From: Apostichopus japonicus
Lineage: Eukaryota; Echinodermata; Holothuroidea; Aspidochirotida; Stichopodidae
DNA: 64,000 nt
Reading direction: 5' to 3'
Assembly: GCF_037975245.1 (NCBI RefSeq)
Contig: NC_092579.1
Coordinates: forward strand, 15,262,178 to 15,326,177
In this document: positions 43,401-55,500 of the stretch, in pieces
How the letters are laid out: each line of letters opens with the position of its first letter
How positions within the stretch are numbered: the first letter of the stretch is position 1
Position numbers and translations under genes: made by a program
Notes under the pieces: generated by a model
What the model was told of the DNA's origin: nothing
Database searches by the model: none
What the model saw: only the letters and a program-made list of their open reading frames with translations

Positions 43401-46400
43401 ATCAAGTTTTGAGCACTGACGCATTAAAAACCTGCGATTTATCAATTAAACTGACTGGACTGTCATGATAAGACAGCACACACATGTAGGATGGATGCCT
43501 ATGTTCTCCAATTGCTACAGTATATAGATAGATATAGTGCAAAACAGCAAACGACATATATGTTTTGGTCAAATTCTTTGAAACAATTGTGTTTGTACAA
43601 AATTTTTCAGTGCAAAACGTTTGACATATTTGGAAAGTTCTGTACATGGTTATAACAGTGTGGAATAAAAAAAAGAACAGATTGTCAAATATAACTAAAA
43701 CACGCTCTAAGATGACGCATAACAGTTTTACCACTACTTGGCAAAGCTACACATGGAATATTTCAAAATGCCTTCACACAAGGACATACTTTTGAAACTA
43801 GAATGTAAAGCAAACAATTAGAATAATACATATGGATATATTTAAGTTTTTCTATTTTGGCCTATTTTTAACAGCATTTATAACACTGTTAGACATTGAA
43901 AGACAGCGTGCACTGAGCCTACAAGGACAGTGATGTGCAATGAAAGGTACAAAGTGGATAATATTCTGAACAAACCAAATCAGACAACAGCTAAATGCTT
44001 CAATATCTGTTTCTAAATGGTCCTACCTATTTACAATTGTTGTTTCATTGGTTTTATGCTTCAAAACTCACAACAACATTGTTTTTTGTTATTGAAAGAC
44101 GCATCACCATAGGGAGCCTGTGCTAACTTTTAGGAAGCCAAGCATGGAGAAAAGGAATTCATGGTCACAGTGTTTAACTGTCCTCATACAAATTGTGTAC
44201 TCACATTGTGTACTCACATTGTGTACTCACATTGCGTACTCACATTGCGCACTCACATTATGTACTCATATTTAATAACAGTAAACACTGAATCTGTCTG
44301 GCTTTACTTGAAGCCATAAAACATGTCTTTTTATCCCATCAATTGTTCCCCCGCAATGTCAAATTCAAAATTTTGCACAGGTGCATGGAATAGTTATTTT
44401 AATTAATATCAATCAATTTTTGTGTAGCAGTTATACAAGTTCTGAAAATTTGTCTCTCATAAAGTACAATATTTCCTTATATATGAAAACTTGCATTACA
44501 TCTCTGGATTTGTATAATAGCAACTTGACCATTCTGAATAGCATTTGACGATGCGATTCCAGACAAATTACTCCCCGCCGGTACTCATATTTTACAGGCC
44601 CACCGTAATATTACTCCTAGTCGTAACTTGTACTTAACATACATGCCTGCCTCTGGGGGTAACTGTATCCACAAATTTGCCACTTCAATCAAACTGTAAT
44701 TTTCAAAATATGTATACATGTGAATTTAATTGGTATTAAAGAGTCGAATTGCTGCTAAGTTTAGTGCCACCTATCACACCGTATAAAATTAATTTCTGTG
44801 TAGTTATGGACGTTCAAAAACAAACAGGCAAAGATTACGTACGAGAGTAAGAGACATGTCCTTAAAGGGTAACTATTAAAACCTAAATAGAAACAACGAC
44901 CCATTGTTTCCCTGTCTTTATTTATTTAGCACTCATCAACGTTCTAACGCCATCTGACAACCCTGTAGCATATATCACTTCAGAAGGAAGAGAGTGGCAT
45001 TTAGTACTGTTGCATTAATACCACATGAATCTAAACTATAATCACTTGGTATGCAGATAATGTAATATTGCCACGACGACATCAAAGTCAAGCTTTTTGC
45101 TGAGGCATTTTAAATAAGAAATTGCACATAGTAGAACCTTCTAAATTAAAGAAAAAAAATGATAAAACAAAAATGATAGACTTTTGAAGGGAGTGACTAT
45201 TAAAGGGTTAGTTTAATAAGGTAAGGTAAAGCCAAACTTAAATTTAAAAAAAAAATAATAATAATGATACTTTAATAAATCAATGTTCAGTATTCCCATT
45301 TGTAGCTTAAACTTGGCAATGAGCAACGTGGCAAGCTTTTCGGTTATAATACTACCTTCACAACTACTTTCACAGGATGAATTGATACCAGATAGGGAGA
45401 AAAGATTTTTATTTATTTTTATATCCATAGAACTTGCAAATGTTTTTTTTCACTAGCACCATGGCTGTAAGAGAAAGTCAAATTGGTTGCTTGAAAAAGA
45501 CTTCTGTAGGCTCATGGAAGAGGCTACAGGGACATACAGCATGACAATTCTCAGTGGCTAGCAAAGCCTAAAAGAGCCTAAACTTTGTGGAATGGTGATC
45601 ACATTTAAAGTGATGCTGAAGAATTGCAGCTTGGATGACTTTTGGCAACGGCAAGTGGGAACACATAAACATATTTTAACTTGGCCTAACTATTTATTTG
45701 TCCCTCTTGGTCGCCAAAAATGTTCTTGTCAAAGCTAAAAAGAAAAAACGGCTAATGACAAGGTTTTATCTCCCAGGGTTTCTTCACAGCAAATATTTCA
45801 AATAGAAAGTTATTTGAGATGATAAAAGACAAAGTCTGTTGTTTTATAAACAGCACACATTTTGTTCCCACTTCAAATAGCAGACACACTTATCATGATA
45901 TTTATGAAAAAAAATAAACATTAAAAAAAAAAAAAGGGAAAAAATTTGGTCTCCTCTATGCAGTATTGATAAGGCCACACAAAAACATATAATGCTTCCT
46001 CCAATTTTATCACAGAGGAAGTTAAAAAGGAATTTGATTGACTTTCAGGATAATATGACAACATGCAGAAAGCTAGTCTAATTTGGTTGTTCTTTTACTT
46101 GACAAGATCAAGGAAACTTCAGTTTGTGCAGAAGTGTCAAGCAGCATCTAAAAAAAAAGCAGCATCCATATATGATTAACAAGACAGGACGGTAGTGCTG
46201 ACAATAGCAGGATGAGGGGCAAACAGGAGGGGGAGGCAATCATTGTCAAGTCCAGATGAATTAGACAGAGAAATCTAATAGCTTTATGCTCAGCAGGCCC
46301 ACATCTTCCAGATATTCCTAATATATAAATTTAAGAGTGTGCAAGAATAGAATACAAATATAGAGATACCTGGAAGGGTCTTTTTCCATCCACAGAGAGG

Positions 46401-46525
46401 GCTGGGATGAAAACAAAGAAACCAACTCTGTTCCGTCTTTGATTACTAGAGCAGATGCTACCGAGTGTTGAGTAATGCCTCTGGGCCTTCCCTTCTTCCC
46501 AGAAGCGACTCCTCTGCTGCGGGTC
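37420..46525. other. Long gene-free AT-rich region
   Basis: No conserved coding exon was recognised on either strand. There are TA-rich tracts (41030-41052, 41237-41330), poly-C/poly-G runs near 38326, 38476 and 42181, a 27-bp duplication with GATGACATCACAGACCCCCT near 40672, and a 15-bp tandem repeat at 44191-44271. The right part should include the DAGLB 3' UTR (minus strand); TTTATT at 45693 is one candidate poly(A) signal for it. Confidence 0.4.
44191..44271. repeat. 15-bp tandem repeat, about 5.5 copies
   Basis: ATTGTGTACTCACAT repeats with few changes, the last units being diverged (ATTGCGCACTCACAT, ATTATGTACTCATAT). Confidence 0.9.
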
Positions 46526-49500
46526 TCATACCCCGGTCGGGGTCACCTGCATCACTTCCTCGATGTGTTCCCGCATCCAGGAGAGAACCTTTTGCACTGT
46601 ACGAGGTAGATGGTCCCTCACTATGTATGGACTGATGACTATGTGGTCAAAGTCCTTGTATGTGGCCCACTGAGCACGGTAGCCCGACGGTCCCTCGCAC
46701 CATCCTCTGTAAGAGGATGAGGGAAGAGGAAAGACAATGGTGAAACGATTTTATCATCCATTAGATGATGGATCTTTACGATGCCGAGACCTGTAAACAT
46801 ATTAAGTAACAAACGCTTTGAATACTGGCAGCTTTTGAGCCCGGACATTGTCTGGGGTAAAGTTCATTCACAGCATCGCGCTTTATTCTAAAATATGCTA
46901 GAAAGATCAACATCTGGTCATTCATCCTCAAACCACGACAAGAATCTTACAGTTATTCTCACAAAACATTTCCCTTCATTTGAGGTTTGTTTCTGTTGGT
47001 GATTGATTAGATTCGCCCTCCTCAATCATGTCTGGGAATATTTTACAGGGTATGAGATTTTAATAGCGTACTAAACTTTTCAGGCTAATAACCATGAACC
47101 TTTGAGAATCAGTGGGAAGATCGATACGTAGTACATGGAGGACTGACTCATGAATTATGCATGGAGGACACAGAAAATTATTTTAGAGTAAAATATGGAC
47201 AATTCTATGTCTACTATCCTATTAAAATCAATCTTTCTTTGATATTGGAGAATAATTTGCTATAACAAAATTAATTCAATGCAGTAAAGTCGAGCGTCAG
47301 CCTCAGGTAATTTCTTAACATAATTTTAAAGCCACACTTAAAGAGAGTGCAGACAATTTCGCAAGAATGTGATTCAAACCAGCAACCTCAATTGGATTGT
47401 CACCCTTGGAATCCCTGGTTCGAATCTTAACAACTTAATACTCAAATTTATTGTTACTTAGTGAATGACATTTACTATGAAAAGAGAGCAATTTTGGGTG
47501 AAGTATTTTCATAGGCAGAGTTGGACATGAGGCAAAGGGAATACAACGGGGTTAGGTTTCTATGTGAATACTGGAGATCTTACGGTCCTCAGTTTCAGTT
47601 GGACACGTGGCAAAGGGAATACAACAGGGTTAGGTTTCTAGGTGAATACTGGAGATCTTACGGTCCTCAGTTTCAGTTGGACACATGGCAAAGGGAATAC
47701 AATGGGGTTAGGTTTCTATGTGAATACTGGAGATCTTACGGTCCTCAGTTTCAGTTGGACACGTGGCAAAGGGAATACAACAGGGTTAGGTTTCTAACTT
47801 TCTATGTGAATACTGGAGTTCTTACGGTCCTCAGTTTCAGTTGGACACATGGCAAAGTTAATACAACAGGGTTACGTTTCTATGTGAATACTGGAGATCT
47901 TACGGTCCTCAGTTTCAGTTGGACACGTGGCAAAGTTAATACAACAGGGTTAGGTTTCTATGTGAATACAACAGGGTTAGGTTTCTATGTGAATACAACA
48001 GGGTTAGGTTTCTATGTGAATACTGGAGATCTTACGGTCCTCAGTTTCACTCACTTTGGTCTATCTTCATCAGCATCTCTGATCCAGAGAATAGACCCTC
48101 CGGGGTATAGCTCTATGTTCATCCTCATCTCAGAGGGAGAGGGCGTAATGATGGACCTGGCTGCTGATAAATCTGAGCCATCAATCTCCTCCGGGTTGTT
48201 GGTACGATGAGCGTCGAGGCTACCGTCCTCCACATTGGAGGCATCTCTCCTATGCTGCTGCTGTTGTTGCTCTTGGATGAGTTTGATGGGAGATCCGAGG
48301 AGCGGTGACTTGACATTTGCGTTAGGTACAAGTTTTGGAAGACCGCAGATTGAGTACCAGCAACCACCGAGGAGAATACGGTACTGGAGAAGGGAAAGAC
48401 GGAGGGAAAAATGTTTCGATGAAGGGGTAAAGAGATGGTAAATATTTTAGTGTTGCAATTTTGTGTTACAATTTTGTCTGTTCGGGAAATACAATTGCTT
48501 CTGTGTACCAAACACTGCTAAACATCTTTCCACTTGTATAGCAAGTAGCTCATTTTGCTTAGCAACTTGTGATGCCATACAGCTATAAATAAAATTAATC
48601 CCCCAAGGATCCCCTCAACCAAAACGAGGCAAATTAATCAAGAACTATATCTTATTGTTTTACATCTATGACATCACACCTGCTTGCTCTTGGTACAAAC
48701 CTTGGTACCTCACATGAACACATCTCGAAGGAGGTAACTGGGAATTTAGTGGAACTCTTTGTACAGGTCAAACTAAAATTAGCCTTGTGAAAGAAATATG
48801 CACTGTAAATTGCCATCTGACCATTAAACTTGAATTAAACAGTAGTAAACATAGATCTTCCTCTCTAATAAGTCGGACACCGACCATAACTTGTGACGAT
48901 TAGATACGTATGCCAACATTTTCATGATTGTTACTTCACTTTTGCTTATTTTCTACTCCTTTTTGTGTTTATTTCAAACTATTACAACAAAATAACTAAT
49001 TTAAAAGAACTAGTAACTTTTTTGAGCGTGTGTGTTTCATATTTTATTATTATTAAATTAAATGAAACAAAGGGCACTAAAACAAACAAGAAGCAGCTGA
49101 CTTGATGAAGACTCACCTTGGGTGTCGGACTGTGCTGCATCACTTCAACAATTTGGTCTTTGAGATCATTGAGTGTCAGAATACTAAGTCTGTCAACGAA
49201 CAAGAAAAAAGAGCCCAATTTATCTCGAAATTCCCTTCCGGCCTGCCGCTGTCTGAAGTTGCATCGAGTGAAAATGGGACACGATCCCTGGTTACAGGGT
49301 ATCCAAGGTAATGTGGGTTCTGATTCCCCCCCACAGCTTAAGAAATGGCTGTATAGGGATCGCCACCAACTAAGGACTAGATAGCTCAGATGGTTGAGCG
49401 CAGGGTTTGTAACCCAGAGGTCACTAGTTTCAATCATGTTCCAGCCATAAATTTCTTTGCTATTTTCCATTCCAAAGGCAAATACATAACAAATGCATAG

Positions 49501-52500
49501 ATTCACTAGCAAAATACTAGACAAATATTAAATGCTTACGCGTCTTTTCAAACCTAGTTTATTTTCCCAACTAACCCCCCCTTCCCCCCCCCGTTAACCC
49601 CCTGACAAACACACACTACCAGCATCCTATCTCACTCACTGTCAACAAAATAAAACAAGAGCATCAATGACGCAGTATCTCAATACTGGAAGTTCTAATT
49701 TCGATTCCTAGTTTCTTATCTTTGCTCTGTCTCTACAATTATCAATATAAATATATATCATATTTTTGGTCATATAGTTTGACGTCAATGACAACAGTCA
49801 AATAAGAAGAGGCGAACAACTCGACCATATTCTTGATGCCCGCCTTGAGAAAGCTAGGCCTATCGACCTACTGTAGGTTACTGTAGACTGTAGTGGTGAC
49901 TACCATCAAAACTGTGTCCACTTCCAATTATCAAAACAACCCACGTTTTTCCATCTCAATAATTTTGACATGAAGATTTCGTGGATTTATGACTTGGAAA
50001 AAATAATGTAAAAGAAGATTACAAGTTTTTATATGCAAGTGATGGGTGGCCTCCTCCTCCCCTAATAGCCACCCCAGTTCCTCTCCATTTTAGTATTTTC
50101 TTTTAATTCTTTGTATATTTGATGTCAAACATCACAGGTTCAACAAACTAAACATACTTCTTATAACCTTATTATATCCTTATAAATAAAACATAACCTT
50201 ATCCAATTTTTATAGTCTTATAAAAGTTGTGATGCTATGGCCGGCTCCTCTTTTATACATACTCCAGTGAAAATAAAATGTGATAGATTATAATTTTTGT
50301 TTTTAATTCTTTTTTTTTTTGGGGGGGGGTTAAAGAAATATACCAAACAAGCTGTTAATTCATAATAATGCTTCATTCTAGAAATGCACAATATACACTC
50401 TATTCCAAATGAATAGTTGTTGTATTATCCCATTAACATTATGTTAAATTTATGGAGTCACAGTTAATATATAAGTTGGAAACTTAACTTAAAAATTAAA
50501 ACACACTGAAAGGCAATCAAACAAACTTACTGTACCCTGGCCCAAAACTGCCTGAACACCACCAGTACAATGCTAATGTGGCTATTACTAAATGAAGGCC
50601 TAATACAGAATGCATTAGGCCTAGCCTAAACTTGTAGCCTTCAGCAGCACAACAAAGTGTATACATAATTATACAAAATACCTGATGGGCAATCAAAGAA
50701 GCTTATCATGACTCTTGCTCTGAAAAACTACCTGAACAACAGAACAATCCTTAAATTGATATTACTAAAACCATGGAGCTATAAACAGACTAAGTCCTAA
50801 TATAAGTTAAATGCACAACAATGTGTAGCCTATATGGAATTAGTGTGCAATACACAACCAGTACCAGCATCTCACAACAGTACAGTAAATTGGTCGTGAG
50901 GGTGACCATTTTCGTATATCTAACATGTAGCTGCCATGAGGCATAGCCAATCTGCTACAAACCAGACTTGGAGGCGGGGCTTGAGTCATAGCCAATCTGC
51001 TACACAAGACTTGGAGGCGGGGCTTAATCATCAAAAACAATGAAACAAACAAGTTTTGGAGCGTGTGCAAAAAGGCCTTATTTCAACTGTTTTCAGAGAG
51101 ATTTGGCCAAATTTGGACATAAATCGGTGAAAAAGTCATAGAATGAGATACAATTCTGGAATAAAAAATAGTAACTTTTGTTGGCCTATATGATATATGC
51201 TTGCTCTGGAAATTCCAGAGAATAAGAACTTTGTATGAAGACGCTGAAAAATTTTTAAGAGAAGAGAGAGACCCACTTACTGTTACAATATCTCTATACA
51301 TGTAATGTATTGAGATAAAAATAAAAAGTAACATATGGTAAGTATACAACTTTTTTTGGGTCAATGTGTATAAAACAAGTCCAATTCATTCCATGAAGTA
51401 GAAATAGTGATGTTTAGATTTGAGCAAAATCTGCAATATCTTGATCTACTTTGAATCTCCCTCCACAGCTGCTGTCATCCAAGCTGCATTTTGTTTGACT
51501 TTTTCAGTTTACAAAGAAAAGAGTTTTTTTTTTTCATACCTCGGTATAATATCCAGTCCAACGACAACTGATATCACAAAATCTTTAGTGAAGTGGACAC
51601 CCTCATCACTGCAATGAAAGATAATAAACATTATGTAAACAAGTAAAAAAAAGTGGAAAAAGACACCAGTTGAAAGTGTTAATAGATAAAGTCAACATAA
51701 TATCTACAACCTGTAGTACGAATTTAAAATATACTGCACCCGCTTTGGACTGTTTGCATCATTTTGTTTGAGGAATAATTTGATCTGGAATGGCATCGCA
51801 AAATGCTACACCAAATGGGCAAATTGCTATATAGATACAAACATGTGTAGGAGCTTTTTTAGTGCAAAAAATATATATTTTTAATATGAGACAAACCTCA
51901 CAGCCTTCAAAGGTACAACACATTATTCTAACTCCACATTTATCTCTGTTTCTTGCGAGAGACATGTTAATAATAGGGATGCACCGGATCCAAATTTTTG
52001 GATCCGGAACCGGATTTTGCCGGATAGTACATGAAATCCGGCCGGATAAAATCCGGCCGGAACCGGATTTATTCATTACACAAAAGAAAATCATTAATAA
52101 GAAGTAGAAGTATGAAACAAGGAGCAAATGTTAGGTGAGATATACGCATATTATAAAGAAGGTGAAATTAAGACCCCATTTAGTGGGTCAGACCATTGAG
52201 AAAATTAAATTAAACATGTTAAACCTAATTTTTCCTTACTTTGAATGTTTTTATTAATTTTTGGAAATAGTTTACTTTGATTTAAGTTAATACCAACACC
52301 TTTTTAAGGAATAATTCAGGCCAGATTTTGAAAAAGATCCGGCCGGATTTTGAAAAATATCCGACCGGAACCGGATAATTGCTCACTATCCGGCCAGACC
52401 TGATTTCTGGTGCATTCCTAGTTAATAATATCAAGTGAAAGTGGCAAAAAATGGCAAAAACAATGAAAGCTAAGCATCTGACTTCCAAGTCCTGGCCAGC

Positions 52501-55500
52501 TTATGTGGGGTGGGAATTTCACGCAGGAGAAATGTATGATTTTCCTATCTGAAAACGGTCTCCCAAATGGTTAAGAATCCAGAAATTAGCTCAAATGGTA
52601 GTAAACATGATGGTGGATCAACACCTGACATGACGGTAAATTACAAGCCATGGGACTTTCCCCGAGATCTATATCTTGCTGCTTACCGTAGTGATGCAAA
52701 ATAACTGCTGTTCAATTCGATATCACTACCGGGAGAAGGCACTATTCCATATTTCAAGGTTTAGGATACATGCCTGTAATGGTATACTAAGATGTATATA
52801 GTCAAAGTCCTAGCCCAATTTGCTTATTCAAATCTGGGCTAGACACCGGCCAAATGAATCGTTGTTGGTAAGATCAAATTGCTCTGCAGCATCTGAAAGT
52901 GTTGCTTAATCTTAGTATCATCTGAAGTTTACCAACGTCTTCATACTTAAAAGGAATGTCTGCCTCAAACGACTCTGTACTCTGTTAGCAGCATTTGTGG
53001 TATTTTGACTCACTTGAGCAGACCGAACGGTGATGAATAGACGTAGCATTTAATTTCGGGCCATTCTTCCTTCAGCATCATTGACGTCAGTATAGCTGTA
53101 CCAGCACCTAGACTGTGTCCAGTGATGACCACTTCAAAATCCTGCCACAAAAAAAAAAGAGAAAGAAGCAAATAAACATCCAAACAAGAAATCAAATTAA
53201 TAAAAGCAAAACAAGAACACAGAGTATATCGTTGCAGCAAGCAGCAGAGTAAGATTGAGCACTTTAAAGGATAAGTGCCTGTTTCATTTGTATTATTAGA
53301 ATTGTCCAATGAACATTATAACTTTCTATTTTCAAAGCATTCTGCATCACTAGCTAAATGAGCTGGATCCTGATAGCATGTTTCCTTGCAAGGAATCTGG
53401 AATGTGGTGTGATGTTATTCAATCAACCACACCCCCAGAGTAGTATTCCCCCAAAAAACCGAACATAAATTTACGTAGAAAAACAAAACTTTTGATATTT
53501 CTCTTGTCAATCTCAATCCAACTTTGGCTACCAGAGTCTTTTCTCAACCTAAATTTGAGCTTGTACCATCACAACGTTTGGTGTTCTCATTTAACATTTT
53601 GTCACGCATGAAAAACACATCCAAACACATTCAAACGCATCGAAACACAAAAGAGTCTGTAGACAAAAATAAAACCCTTTTAAAAAGAGAAGGTAAGATA
53701 TAATCAATGTGATTCCACTCTTGCAAATATACTTACTGGTTCTATTCTCTTTGCTTCTTCTAATAGCTGCAATTCCTTGATTTTATTGTGCACAAACTTG
53801 GCAGTGTTTGCCATACCCCTATGTGCATATATGTCTGTTCTGCCAGTAATATCTAATCGCTCTGCCTCTGCTGTTACGTCTGTTAAGGCATCCTGTTGTG
53901 AGAGGGTACAAATGAAAATGAAAAAAAAATCTTTTGAAACGGAAATCCTCGACTCATCCTAGCAGAGAAATTTTAGAAATTTAAAGACTCCATGCAGAAT
54001 ATTTTAGGTGTTGTCAATTGGTACATTATTGTCCTATGCAAAATTTAAAAATTCAATTTTGGATTGCCTTTCTTTGGCATTCATAGTTATTCATTTTTAA
54101 GGCAAATCTGATGATGGCATTGGCTCTTCAAACCAGACCCAGTTGATCTATTTGTTTTAATAAATCTATAAGGCTATCAAATTATGTTCTTTAGCTTGTT
54201 ATAGATCACAAGTCACTCCCAATAGCACTCGACACCCTTTACCATTGACATCTTGTTAAGCATTACAAATATCTTGTTTGTGCTTACACCCTGTCACTAT
54301 AAGACAAGGGAGGTAATGTGACAACAATAGCCTATTGTGTTTGACATTGGGGTATTGGATTGACTTACCTTCAGGGACAGACTTCCTCGTATTACTACAA
54401 CAATAGTCTATCGTGTTTGATATTGGGGTAGTGGATCGACTTACCTTCAGGGACAAACTTCCTTGTATTACTACAACAATAGTCTATTGTGTTTGATATT
54501 TGAGTAGTGGATCAACTTACCTTCAGGGACAAACTTCCTTGTATTACTACAACAATAGTCTATTGTGTTTGTAGTTGGGGTAGTGGATCGACTTACCTTC
54601 AGGGACAAACTTCCTTGTATTACTACAACAATAGTCTATTGTGTTTGATATTTGAGTAGTGGATCAACTTACCTTCAGGGACAAACTTCCTTGTATTACT
54701 ACAACAATAGTCTATTGTGTTTGTAGTTGGGGTAGTGGATCAACTTACCTTCAGGGACAGACTTCCTTGTATTACTACAACAATAGTCTATTGTGTTTGA
54801 TATTGGGGTAGTGGATTGACTTACCTTCAGGGACAGACTTCCCCGTATTGCTACAACAATAGTCTTCCTCTCTCGATCAATAACGACCATAAACGGAATC
54901 TCAAATATCTAAGGAAAAGAGAAACAAAAAGTTAAAAAAAAACCTAACCTTAAGTTTGCTGTGGTGATTAAAAACAAGCTTACTTTGACAGAGCAAATTT
55001 ATTATTGGGAGGATTGGGAATTTAACCAGGGACTTCAATTGGACCTCACAGGTCCTATGTTCTCACTACTGAGCTACAGCTAATGTCAACCCCTATTTTA
55101 CAATTTATTGACTGAGGGTGCCAGTCTGGTGCACATCCTTGTAACCAGGGATCTCTCCGGGCTTTTAATTGAAAACGACCTAGAGAGCACCAGAGAATTA
55201 ATTCATATCTTATTTCGTTAATAATGAGAGGTGAAGCAAAATGACCGATATTTAAATGTTGAATTATCACAGGAAAACGGTATGAGAGTGAAACAAACCA
55301 ACTCACTCGAATGGATTCAACAATATAGTAAAATATGAAGTTACGTAGTTTTCTCCCAAATTTCTGGTCAGTATACTGTTGTGGATATTTTTCTTTATGT
55401 ATTATACCATTCATAGTCCACCACTATTTTCCTTCTTTCACTTTATAAAGGTGTGTTGGGGAGGGTGGGAGGGGGGGGGGTTGGGTAGGGGCACTGAAGG

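Noticed and set aside
47521-48210. 229-residue plus-strand open frame
   Set aside because: It is a 78-bp minisatellite (a multiple of three) plus the antisense of DAGLB exon 11; it has no independent protein character.
48982-49524. 180-residue minus-strand ORF
   Set aside because: Only 49117-49189 is coding (DAGLB exon 10); the remainder is intron read-through, including the tRNA-like repeat.
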